Shown: one piece after another, positions 23,776 through 32,212 of the stretch
Position numbering within the stretch: the stretch's first letter is position 1
Layout of the letters: each line of letters begins with the position of its first letter
Assembly (NCBI GenBank): GCA_046726375.1
Contig: JBKPAJ010000017.1
Span: forward strand, 62,001-126,000
DNA length: 64,000 nucleotides
Direction of reading: 5' to 3'
Source: DASPWV01 sp046726375
Lineage (GTDB): Bacteria > Acidobacteriota > Vicinamibacteria > Vicinamibacterales > UBA2999
The notes under the pieces: generated by a model
The model's database searches: none
What the model was told of the DNA's origin: nothing
The model's input: only the letters and a program-made list of their open reading frames with translations
Translations under genes and position numbers: made by a program

Positions 23776-24749
23776 TCCTCGTGGTTGCGGAACAGAAGGA
23801 CGGAAAGCTCAATCGCGCCACGTGGGAGGCGATTGCAGCCGCGCAACAGTTGTCGCGCGAGGCGAACGCCGGCGACATTCAGGTTGTCGTGCTCGGCAAG
23901 AGTGCGTCGAGTGTGGCCAACGAGCTCGCGGCTGCCGCGGTCAGCGCCGTCATCGCTGTGCAGAACGATGCGCTCAGCAGCTACACGCCCGACGCATTTG
24001 TGCAGGCGGTACAGCAAATCATCACGCAACAGTCGCCGCAGTTCGTCGTCTTTCCGCACACCTATCAAACGCGCGATTTCGCACCCGCGCTCGCGGCGAC
24101 GCTCGATCGCGCGCTGATCACGGACGTGATCGGGATTCGCTCCGTCAACGGCGCGCCGGCCTTCTCCCGTCCGATGTTCCAGGGAAAGCTGACGGCGGAT
24201 GTCGCACCGGAAGGACCAGCTCCCCATCTGATCAGTTTTCAAATCGGGGCGTTCCGCGCCGACGCCGTGCAGCGTGGCTCGAGCGCAGCAAGCGTTACGA
24301 GCAGCAACGTCACGATCGACGCTGGCAAGCTGCGTCAAACGCCCGAAGCGCCGTTCCAGGAAGCGAAGCAGGCGGTAGACCTCTCGCAAGCGGAACGGAT
24401 CGTGGCGGTTGGGCGCGGCATCAAGACCCAGGACAACTTGCCGCTGGCTGAAAGGCTGGCCAAGGCCATGGCCGCGGAACTCGCCGCGTCGCGGCCAATC
24501 TGCGACAACGGCTGGCTGCCGATGGAGCGCCAGATCGGCAGCTCCGGCCAGACCGTCGCTCCCAAGCTGTATGTAGCATTGGGCATTTCGGGCGCCATTC
24601 AGCATCTCGTTGGCATGAAGGGCGCGCGCACCGTCGTCGCGATCAACAAGGACGCCGAAGCGCCGATCTTCGAGGTCGCCGATTACGGCATCCAGGGCGA
24701 CTTGTTCGAGATTGCGCCGGCCATCGTCGCCGAGCTCGAGAAATCATGA
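23772..24749 (+). CDS. etfA: electron transfer flavoprotein alpha subunit
   Basis: A 325-residue FAD-binding subunit. The C-terminal FAD domain has VAVGRGIKTQDNLPLAERLA, the Arg/Thr loop in PMERQIGSSGQTVAPKLYVALGISGAIQHLVGM and VAINKDAEAPIFEVADYGIQGDLFEI. Coupled on both sides by ATGA overlaps. Confidence 0.95.
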   Translation: MILVVAEQKDGKLNRATWEAIAAAQQLSREANAGDIQVVVLGKSASSVANELAAAAVSAVIAVQNDALSSYTPDAFVQAVQQIITQQSPQFVVFPHTYQTRDFAPALAATLDRALITDVIGIRSVNGAPAFSRPMFQGKLTADVAPEGPAPHLISFQIGAFRADAVQRGSSAASVTSSNVTIDAGKLRQTPEAPFQEAKQAVDLSQAERIVAVGRGIKTQDNLPLAERLAKAMAAELAASRPICDNGWLPMERQIGSSGQTVAPKLYVALGISGAIQHLVGMKGARTVVAINKDAEAPIFEVADYGIQGDLFEIAPAIVAELEKS

Positions 24750-26404
24750 CGCGCGAGCAGATCGAGGTCGACATCCTCATCGTTGGAGGCGGTCCTGGCG
24801 GCCTCGCAGCGGCCTTACGTCTTGCACAACTGCAGAAGGAAAAAGGCGGCGAGCCGCTTTTAATTGCCGTCCTCGAGAAAGCGCGCGAGATCGGCGCGCA
24901 CGAGCTGTCGGGCGCGCTGCTCGATCCGTCGGCACTCCACGACCTGGTGCCCGACTTCAAGGCGAAGGGCGCTCCGATCGAGTGTGAGGTGCGCGAGGAC
25001 AACATCTACTTCCTCACGCCGCAAAAAGCCTGGCGTTTCCCGATCACACCGCCGCCGTTCCGTAATCACGGCAACTACATCGTGTCGTTGAGCAGACTGG
25101 TCAAATGGATGGCGGAGCTCGTCGAAGCAGAGGGCATCGATGTGTTCACCGGCTTTCCCGGTCAGTCCGTTCTGGCGGACGATGCTGGCGTGATCGGTGT
25201 GCGGACGGGCGACAACGGGATCGGTAAGAACGGCGAGAAAAAGGCCAATTACGAGCCCGGCGCCGACGTGATCGCGAAGGTCACCATTTTTGCGGATGGC
25301 GTCCGCGGCAATCTCACCAAAGAGCTGATTCGCTCACTGCAGATCGGCGACGAAGCGAGTGCGCCGCAGTTTGCGATCGGGATCAAAGAAATCTGGGAAC
25401 TGCCGAAAAATCGTCTCGCTGCCGGCACCGTGATTCACACGCTAGGATACCCGTTGCGGCAGGAAGAATTCGGCGGCAGCTGGCTCTATGCGATGCCAGG
25501 CGATCGTATTTCGATCGGCTTGGTCTCAGGGCTCGACTACCAGGATCCGCTGTTCGATCCGCATGCCGCGTTCCAGCGTTTCAAGCTGCACCCGTTCATC
25601 CGCAGCATTCTCGACGGCGGGCAGATGGTGAAGTACGGCGCCAAAGCGTTGCCCGAGGGCGGATGGAATACCCAGCCGCTGCTTTATTTCAATGGCGGCG
25701 TGATTGTTGGCGACGCGGCGAACTTCGTCAATTCGCTGCGGCTCAAGGGTATTCATCTCGCGATGCGGAGCGGGATGCTCGCGGCCGAAGCGGCGTTCGA
25801 CGCCGTTCGCGCCGGTGATTACAGCTCGTCAAAGCTGCGGCGATACAAGCAGCTCGTCGACCAGAGCGCGATCAAAGCCGAGCTCTATCCGGTTCGCAAT
25901 GTGCATCAGGCCTTTTCGAAAGGGTTGTACGCCGGGTCCTTATTCGCGGGCCTCGCCATGTTGACCGGCGGCCGCATGGTCGAAGACCTCGCCAGCAAGC
26001 CGGGGCACAAGCATATGCGCCGTCTCGACGACTACTACGGTCTCGAAAAACGCGACATTCTGACCGGGTCGAACGCGGTCGTACCCGATCGGAAGATCAC
26101 ATTCGACAAGGTCACAGGCGTCCATTTCTCGGGTGTGCAGCACGACGAAGATCAGCCGGTTCATCTCCTCGTCCATACCGAGGTGTGCCACACGATCTGT
26201 GGCAACGAGTACGGACATCCGTGCGTGCGTTTTTGCCCGGCGAACGTGTACGAGATCGTGGACGACGGAAACGGCGGGCGGCGGCTGCAGATCAATGCGT
26301 CGAACTGCGTGCACTGCAAGACCTGCGACATCATGGATCCATACGGTGTGATCACCTGGGTTCCCCCTGAAGGCGGCGGGGGACCGCAGTACGATGGCCT
26401 GTAA
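24746..26404 (+). CDS. ETF-quinone oxidoreductase
   Basis: A 552-residue membrane-associated flavoprotein passing electrons from ETF to the quinone pool. It has the N-terminal FAD motif DILIVGGGPGGLAAALRLA, the HELSGALLDP block and a C-terminal [4Fe-4S] domain with CPANVYEI and NCVHCKTCDIMDPYGVITWVPPEGGGGPQY. Because the window encodes menaquinone synthesis, menaquinone is the likely acceptor. With etfBA it suggests acyl-CoA oxidation feeding respiration, although the dehydrogenases lie elsewhere. Confidence 0.94.
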   Translation: MTREQIEVDILIVGGGPGGLAAALRLAQLQKEKGGEPLLIAVLEKAREIGAHELSGALLDPSALHDLVPDFKAKGAPIECEVREDNIYFLTPQKAWRFPITPPPFRNHGNYIVSLSRLVKWMAELVEAEGIDVFTGFPGQSVLADDAGVIGVRTGDNGIGKNGEKKANYEPGADVIAKVTIFADGVRGNLTKELIRSLQIGDEASAPQFAIGIKEIWELPKNRLAAGTVIHTLGYPLRQEEFGGSWLYAMPGDRISIGLVSGLDYQDPLFDPHAAFQRFKLHPFIRSILDGGQMVKYGAKALPEGGWNTQPLLYFNGGVIVGDAANFVNSLRLKGIHLAMRSGMLAAEAAFDAVRAGDYSSSKLRRYKQLVDQSAIKAELYPVRNVHQAFSKGLYAGSLFAGLAMLTGGRMVEDLASKPGHKHMRRLDDYYGLEKRDILTGSNAVVPDRKITFDKVTGVHFSGVQHDEDQPVHLLVHTEVCHTICGNEYGHPCVRFCPANVYEIVDDGNGGRRLQINASNCVHCKTCDIMDPYGVITWVPPEGGGGPQYDGL

Positions 26405-26418
26405 ACGATCACCTGTGG

Positions 26419-26440
26419 CGGCCGGCCTTCAAGCCGGCCG
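26419..26440. repeat. palindrome CGGCCGGC-CTTCAA-GCCGGCCG
   Basis: An 8-bp perfect stem with six-base loop, preceded by GTGG, in the gap before the acyltransferase. The layout (GTGGCGG stem, TTCAA loop) places it with the CGCGGACC palindrome family. Confidence 0.6.
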
Positions 26441-26445
26441 ATAAC

Positions 26446-27117
26446 GTGAGCTGGCAAAACTCCCGGAGCAAGCGCACGCAACTCTCTTTGATCAGCGGAT
26501 TGGGCTATCCGCTTGTGGCTGCGCTTGGTTCGACGTATCGCTTTAAGGTGGAGGGCCTGGAGCACCTTCGCGCGGCGGAGGCGATCGGTCAACCCATTCA
26601 CGCCTTCTGGCATGGACGCATCCTTCCCGCCGCTATCTGGTTTCGCAACCGCGGCATCATCGTCATCACGAGCGAAAACTTCGACGGCGAGTGGATCGCG
26701 CGGATCATTCAGAAGCTCGGGTTCGGCACGGCGCGCGGCTCGAGTTCGCGCGGGGCAACGCGCGCCTTGCTGCAGCTCGTGCGCGACATCAGGAACAAGC
26801 CGGTCGCGTTTACGGTGGATGGTCCGCGTGGACCCGCGCGCGTCGCGCAGCCGGGCGCGGTGTGGCTGTCGAAAGCGACCGGACAGCCCGTGATACCGTT
26901 CCACCTGGAATCGGACCGGCACTGGACGCTGCACAGTTGGGACCGGACGCAGATCCCGAAACCGGGCGCGCGAGTGGCGCTGGTTTTTGCCGAGCCTTTC
27001 GTCGTGCCGCGCGAGACACCAGACGATCAGCTGAGCGGCTGGAATCGCCGGCTCGAGCAGGCGATTACGGCCTGCGAAACACGGTGCATGGATGCCCTTA
27101 GTCGTCATCACGAGTAA
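26446..27117 (+). CDS. DUF374 lysophospholipid-acyltransferase-like protein
   Basis: A 223-residue protein of the DUF374 (COG2121) branch of the LPLAT superfamily. The HxxxxD-like site appears as HAFWHGRILPA; other family blocks are VITSENFDGEWIARIIQKLGFGTARGSSSRGATRALLQL, AFTVDGPRGPARVAQPGAVWLSKATGQPVIPFHLE. Members are suggested to acylate lipid A/Kdo precursors or lysophospholipids; the substrate here is not known. The start is GTG 26446. It overlaps the next gene by 26 bases. Confidence 0.85.
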   Translation: MSWQNSRSKRTQLSLISGLGYPLVAALGSTYRFKVEGLEHLRAAEAIGQPIHAFWHGRILPAAIWFRNRGIIVITSENFDGEWIARIIQKLGFGTARGSSSRGATRALLQLVRDIRNKPVAFTVDGPRGPARVAQPGAVWLSKATGQPVIPFHLESDRHWTLHSWDRTQIPKPGARVALVFAEPFVVPRETPDDQLSGWNRRLEQAITACETRCMDALSRHHE

Positions 27118-28126
27118 GAGATTCAACGATCACATCACGCCGCCAGGCCATCCCGAGCGTGTCGAGCGGGCGGAGACGATGGAGGTTGCCGCATCGCGCT
27201 GGATGAAGAACGGCGGTGCGGTGATCGCGCCGCGGCTCGCAACTGACAGCGATCTGTTGCGGATCCACGAGGCTCAGTACGTAGAGTCGATCAAGGCAAT
27301 CCGTGGACGCGCGGGCATGCTGGACGCGGATACGTTTACCTCACCCGAGTCGGACGACGTTGCGCGGCTCGCGGCCGGCGCAGTGCTGACCGCCGTCGAT
27401 CACAGTCTTGAAGGAGCTGGAAGACGCGCATTCGCGCTCGTGCGTCCACCCGGTCATCACGCCGAGAGTGATCGGGCAATGGGGTTCTGCCTCTATAACA
27501 ACATTGCGATCGGTGCCGCGTGGGCGCGACAGCGAGGGATCGATCGCGTCGCCATCGTCGATTTCGACGTCCATCACGGCAATGGCACGCAGCACTCGTT
27601 CGAGAGCGATGCAAGCGTGTTGTTCATCTCCTCGCATCAGTTTCCGTTCTATCCGGGCACGGGCGCGGCACACGAGGTGGGTCGCGGCCGCGGTGCAGGG
27701 TTCACGGTCAATCTGCCGATGGAAGCAGGTGGAACCGACGGCGATTTCGATTTCGCGTACCGCGAAGTCGTTGTTCCCGTTCTCCGCGAGTTCAAACCTG
27801 GTCTGCTGCTGGTGTCTGCCGGATTCGACGCCCATGAACGCGACCCTCTCGCCGGCATGCGAATAACCACGGAAGGATTCGGGCGCATCACCGCGCAGCT
27901 GCTCGCCGTGGCCGACGAAGTGTGCGAGGGGCGCGTGGTGTTTGTCACCGAGGGAGGCTACGACACCCGTGCGCTGCTCGACTGCATCGAAAGAGTGATG
28001 GCGGTCGCCTCAGGAGCGGACCGCACGAGCGAGGCGCCACAGGAAGTGAGCGCCGCGAGCACGCGCGGCGCCGAAACGGTGAAGCAGGCCAAGCGCGCGC
28101 TCGGGCAGTACTGGAAGAGCCTTTGA
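27092..28126 (+). CDS. histone-deacetylase-superfamily deacetylase
   Basis: A 344-residue arginase/deacetylase-fold Zn enzyme. The motifs are RPPGHHAESDRAMGFCLYNN, the Zn ligands in VDFDVHHGNGTQ, SSHQFPFYPGTGAA, the second Asp in SAGFDAHERDPLAGM, and TEGGYDTRAL. Bacterial members deacetylate polyamines, acetoin-related enzymes (AcuC) or other acetyl-amides; the target cannot be told here. The C-terminal region after about residue 300 is variable. Confidence 0.88.
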   Translation: MPLVVITSKRFNDHITPPGHPERVERAETMEVAASRWMKNGGAVIAPRLATDSDLLRIHEAQYVESIKAIRGRAGMLDADTFTSPESDDVARLAAGAVLTAVDHSLEGAGRRAFALVRPPGHHAESDRAMGFCLYNNIAIGAAWARQRGIDRVAIVDFDVHHGNGTQHSFESDASVLFISSHQFPFYPGTGAAHEVGRGRGAGFTVNLPMEAGGTDGDFDFAYREVVVPVLREFKPGLLLVSAGFDAHERDPLAGMRITTEGFGRITAQLLAVADEVCEGRVVFVTEGGYDTRALLDCIERVMAVASGADRTSEAPQEVSAASTRGAETVKQAKRALGQYWKSL

Positions 28127-28155
28127 TATCCTTAAGGGATTCTCCATCCTCGAAA

Positions 28156-30642
28156 ATGTCCGACTATCAGCCGCAGGAAATCGACAAGAAGTGGCAGCAG
28201 CGCTGGGCCGAGACGCGTGCGTTCGAGGTCACCGAAGACAGCGCGAAGCCGAAGTTCTATTGCCTGGAAATGTTCGCGTATCCCTCAGGGCACGCACATG
28301 TCGGCCACGTCCGCAACTACATCATCGGTGACATCGTCGCGCGCGTGAAACGGCTGCAGGGCCTGAACGTGTTGCATCCGTTCGGCTGGGACGCGTTTGG
28401 ATTGCCTGCGGAAAACGCCGCGATCCAGAGCGGCATTCATCCAGAGACATCGACGCTCGGCAACATCGCACACATGAAGGGGCAGCTGCAGCGGCTCGGC
28501 ATCAGCTACGCGTGGGAGCGCGAGGTCGCCACCTGCATGCCTGATTACTACCACTGGAATCAGTGGCTCTTCATCAAGATGTTCGAGCGCGGCCTTGCCT
28601 ATCGGCGAAGGTCGACGGTCAATTGGTGTCCGAGTTGTCAGACGGTTCTAGCCAACGAGCAGGTCGTGGACGGCGGTTGCTGGCGATGCGGCACCATCGT
28701 GACCCAGAAAGAGCTGGAGCAGTGGTTTTTCAAGATCACCGCGTATGCGGACGATCTCCTCGGGGGCATCGAGAGGCTGACGCACTGGCCGGAAAAAGTG
28801 CTGACCATGCAGAAGAACTGGATCGGGCGCTCGGAGGGTGCGCGGGTCCACTTCCCGTTGAAGGAGAGCAGCGGCGAGGCCATTGAGGTTTTCACCACGC
28901 GTATCGACACCATCTTCGGCGCAACTTTTGTACTGCTCTCGCCCGAGCATCCTCTGGTGGCGCGGTTTGCCGATCAATCGGACAATCCGGGCGCCTTCCG
29001 CGAGCGCGCGGCGAAGTTCCGCGCGCAGGATCGCGCGGCGAGGGTGAGCGGAGAAGTGGAAAAGGAAGGTTTCTTCACCGGCCAGTACGCTATCAACCCG
29101 TTTACCAATGAACCGGTGCCGATCTGGATCGCGAATTTCGTCCTGGGCGAGTACGGCACTGGCGCGGTCATGGCTGTTCCCGCCCATGATCAGCGCGACT
29201 TCGAGTTCGCGCGCAAGTACGATCTCGATATTCGCGTCGTCGTGAAACCAGAAGGCGGCACTGTCGCCGACGTATCGGCGATGACCGAAGCCGTGTCGAA
29301 CGACGGCGTGCTGGTCAACTCTGGCGTCTGGGACGGGCTTCCCTCGGACGAAACGCGACGCCGCCTCACGGCCGAAGCGAAGCGACGCGGCATCGGCGAG
29401 GGGACCGTGCAGTACCGGCTCAAGGACTGGGGGATTTCGCGGCAGCGCTATTGGGGTACGCCAATCCCGATGATCCATTGCCCGACGCACGGCGTCGTGC
29501 CGGTGCCCGAAGAGGATTTGCCGGTGACGCTGCCGAAAGTGGCGCAGTTCACTGGCCGCGGTGATTCACCGCTCGCGCAGGTTCCGGAATTCGTTAACGT
29601 GACTTGTCCAAAGTGCGGCGGTCCGGCGCGCCGCGAGACCGACACGATGGACACGTTTGTCGATTCGTCGTGGTACTTCTACCGGTTTGCCGATGCCCAC
29701 AACGCCAGGCTGCCGTTCGACCCGGCGAAAGTGGCGTATTGGTGCCCTGTTGACTTTTACAGCGGCGGCGTCGAGCACGCCATTCTGCACCTGATCTACT
29801 CGCGCTTTTTCGCTCGTGTATTTCGCGACCTCGGCATGGTCGATCACTCCGAACCGTTCACGCACCTGCTGACGCAAGGGATGGTGCTCAAAGACGGCGC
29901 GATCATGTCGAAGTCGAAGGGCAACGTCGTTGATCCGGACACGATGATTCAGAAGGTTGGCGCCGACGCATTGCGGCTGTACGTGATGTTTGTGGCGCCG
30001 CCCGAAAAAGAAGTGGAATGGACCGACAGCGGCCTTGAGGGCAGCGCGCGATGGCTCGGACGGGTGTGGCGGATTGCGCAGTACTGGCGGTCGCGAGCGG
30101 GGACTGAGGTCGATGCTGCGCGATTGATTGACGCAGAACGCACGCTGCGGCGAAAGACGCACGACACCATTCGTCGGGTGACCATCGATCTCGATACTCG
30201 CAAGCAGTTCAACACGGCTGTGTCCGCGATGATGGAGCTGGTGAACGATCTTTATGCGTTCACCGAAAGGCAAGAGGATCAGGCCTCGCCGCAGGCTGCC
30301 GCCGTCGCACGCGAAGCAATTGAGGCGCTGATCGTCATGCTCTCGCCCTTTGCACCGCATACCGCCGAAGAGCTGTGGGAGCAATACGGACATGCTGGCG
30401 GACTGCAGCGCGCCGCCTGGCCAACGTATGACGCCGAGATTGCCAAGGCGGAGGAGATCGTAATTCCGGTGCAAGTGAACGGCAAAGTTCGCAGCCGTCT
30501 CACCGTTTCGCCGGCGGCGAGCGATTCGGAGCTCGAAAGTCTTGCCTTGGCGGATCCGGCCATAAAGGTGCACACTGCTGGGAAGACGGTCAAGAAAGTG
30601 GTGATTGCGAAGGGACGTCTGGTAAGCGTGGTGGTGGCATGA
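28156..30642 (+). CDS. leuS: leucyl-tRNA synthetase
   Basis: An 828-residue class I synthetase. The HIGH-type motif is YPSGHAHVGHVRNY, the editing domain has TTRIDTIFGATFVLLSPEHPL, the zinc-like NWCPSCQTVLANEQV block is present, and the KMSKS loop is IMSKSKGNVVDPDTM. I choose ATG 28156 (MSDYQPQEIDKKWQQRW); the frame is open further upstream into the previous gene without homology. Its stop overlaps lptE by ATGA. Confidence 0.97.
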   Translation: MSDYQPQEIDKKWQQRWAETRAFEVTEDSAKPKFYCLEMFAYPSGHAHVGHVRNYIIGDIVARVKRLQGLNVLHPFGWDAFGLPAENAAIQSGIHPETSTLGNIAHMKGQLQRLGISYAWEREVATCMPDYYHWNQWLFIKMFERGLAYRRRSTVNWCPSCQTVLANEQVVDGGCWRCGTIVTQKELEQWFFKITAYADDLLGGIERLTHWPEKVLTMQKNWIGRSEGARVHFPLKESSGEAIEVFTTRIDTIFGATFVLLSPEHPLVARFADQSDNPGAFRERAAKFRAQDRAARVSGEVEKEGFFTGQYAINPFTNEPVPIWIANFVLGEYGTGAVMAVPAHDQRDFEFARKYDLDIRVVVKPEGGTVADVSAMTEAVSNDGVLVNSGVWDGLPSDETRRRLTAEAKRRGIGEGTVQYRLKDWGISRQRYWGTPIPMIHCPTHGVVPVPEEDLPVTLPKVAQFTGRGDSPLAQVPEFVNVTCPKCGGPARRETDTMDTFVDSSWYFYRFADAHNARLPFDPAKVAYWCPVDFYSGGVEHAILHLIYSRFFARVFRDLGMVDHSEPFTHLLTQGMVLKDGAIMSKSKGNVVDPDTMIQKVGADALRLYVMFVAPPEKEVEWTDSGLEGSARWLGRVWRIAQYWRSRAGTEVDAARLIDAERTLRRKTHDTIRRVTIDLDTRKQFNTAVSAMMELVNDLYAFTERQEDQASPQAAAVAREAIEALIVMLSPFAPHTAEELWEQYGHAGGLQRAAWPTYDAEIAKAEEIVIPVQVNGKVRSRLTVSPAASDSELESLALADPAIKVHTAGKTVKKVVIAKGRLVSVVVA

Positions 30643-31190
30643 TTAGCCGCCGGGAACTCCTGACGCTGCTGGCGGCGGGCGCGAGCTCGGCCTGCGGCTA
30701 CGCGCTCGCCGGCCGCGGCTCGTTTCTCCCGAGTTACATCCGGGTGATCGCCATTCCGTTCTTCGTCAACCGCACGCCATACGCGACAGTTGAGCAGTTG
30801 TTTACGGAGAAAGTCCGAATCGAATTCCAAAGCCGCGGGCACTACACGGTCAGGCCAACCGAAGAAGGCGCCGACGGCATCGTCCGGGGCGAGATCACCG
30901 GGATCTCCGCCACGCCAGTGGCTTTTACCAATGCACAGCTGGCATCGCGTTATCGCTTCACAGTGAACATCGCGGTCAAGTTTGACGATGCGCGGCAGAA
31001 GAAAACGCTGTGGGAGAACCCGGCCCTGTCGTTTTCGGATGAGTACGAGCTCGCCAACCCGACCAATCTCGCCACTGCGGGTCCGACCGGTCTCGGCGCA
31101 GCGCTGCTCAACCAGGAGCGCGTCGCGATGGATCGCCTCTCCGGCGATTTCGCACGCAATGTCGTGCAGGCCATTCTGGAGGCCTTCTGA
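30639..31190 (+). CDS. lptE: LptE-like LPS-assembly lipoprotein
   Basis: A 183-residue predicted lipoprotein. The signal has a twin-Arg start (SRRELLTLLAAGASSACGY) and the CGY motif after the lipobox that is typical for LptE (CGYxLRG in proteobacteria). The mature part has the LptE-like IRVIAIPFFVNRTPYATVEQLFTEKVRIEFQSRG block. LptE plugs the LptD barrel that places LPS in the outer leaflet. The leuS-lptE-holA order is conserved in many Gram-negatives and supports the call. Confidence 0.88.
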   Translation: MISRRELLTLLAAGASSACGYALAGRGSFLPSYIRVIAIPFFVNRTPYATVEQLFTEKVRIEFQSRGHYTVRPTEEGADGIVRGEITGISATPVAFTNAQLASRYRFTVNIAVKFDDARQKKTLWENPALSFSDEYELANPTNLATAGPTGLGAALLNQERVAMDRLSGDFARNVVQAILEAF

Positions 31191-32176
31191 AGCCGGCCGA
31201 CGTCCTCAAGCAAATCAAAGCCGGCCATACCGCGCCGCTCTATCTCCTCGAAGGCGACGATCTGCAGTCCCGTCACGATCTCGCGCTTGAATTCGCCGCG
31301 CTCGTGGACGAAGGGTTGCAGCCCTTCAACGTGCAGAGCCTGCACGCCAACGAGGCCACCAGCGCATCGGCGCGCGATCAGATGATCGGCGAGATCCTCT
31401 CGGCGGCGCGCACGCTCCCGATGATGGCGCCACGCCGGGTCGTGCTTGTACACGAAGCGGAACGGCTATTGTCGCCGCGCAAGGGTAAGGACGATCCGGA
31501 CCAAGCCCCACCGCCACCCGCGGAGGACAAGAAACGGCGCAGAGCGCTGATGCCGGTCGACGAGCTCGAACAGTACTTCCAGGCGCCCGAGCCGATGACC
31601 ACGCTGGTATTTGTTGCCGGCGATCTCGATCAGAATCGGCGTCTGGTCAAGGTGCTGCGCACGCATGCGGTCGTGGTGGAGTGCGGCTCACTCGACACGC
31701 TAGCCGACGCAAGCAAGTGGATTCAGCAGCGCCTCGAAAAGGATGGGCTGGCGATCGAACCGAAAGCGATCGCGCTGCTGCTACAAGCAACCGGGTTGGG
31801 CCTTGGGCGAATTCGCGCAGAAGTCGACAAGCTCGTGCTCTACGCAGCGGGTGAAAAAACCGTGACCGCGCGTCACGTCCAGGATCTGATCCTGCCGCAG
31901 TCGGAGCCGGGCGAGGACTTTGCGCTGGGGCGCGCCATCTGGAACAACAACGCCCCGCAGGCGCTGCGCGAGATCGCAGCGGAGTTCGACACGGGCAAGC
32001 CGGCGTTCATGATTCTGGGATTGATTCGTGCCGCCGCCATTCGCCTGCGTCCCGACCAACGCGCCAAGCGCGGACTCGACGCCGTGTTCGATGCCGATCT
32101 CGCGATCAAATCCTCGATCGGCGAACCGCGCTACGTGCTGGAGCGGCTTGTCATCGAGTTATGCGCGCGCCGGTAG
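31187..32176 (+). CDS. holA: DNA polymerase III delta subunit, probable CTG start
   Basis: HolA opens the sliding clamp in the clamp-loader complex. The 329-residue frame contains the N-terminal APLYLLEGDDLQSRHDLALEFA, the insert with a charged, Pro-rich stretch (GKDDPDQAPPPPAEDKKRR) and the C-terminal GLIRAAAIRLRP domain. Homology reaches upstream of the first ATG/GTG/TTG in frame (GTG 31304), leaving CTG 31187, which overlaps the lptE stop as CTGA exactly where other pairs here have ATGA or TTGA. No other start codon lies between. The CTG start is therefore inference from position and homology. Confidence 0.9.
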   Translation: MKPADVLKQIKAGHTAPLYLLEGDDLQSRHDLALEFAALVDEGLQPFNVQSLHANEATSASARDQMIGEILSAARTLPMMAPRRVVLVHEAERLLSPRKGKDDPDQAPPPPAEDKKRRRALMPVDELEQYFQAPEPMTTLVFVAGDLDQNRRLVKVLRTHAVVVECGSLDTLADASKWIQQRLEKDGLAIEPKAIALLLQATGLGLGRIRAEVDKLVLYAAGEKTVTARHVQDLILPQSEPGEDFALGRAIWNNNAPQALREIAAEFDTGKPAFMILGLIRAAAIRLRPDQRAKRGLDAVFDADLAIKSSIGEPRYVLERLVIELCARR

Positions 32177-32212
32177 CCACCCGCACGGCCCATCATCAGC
32201 GCGCGCGACAAA

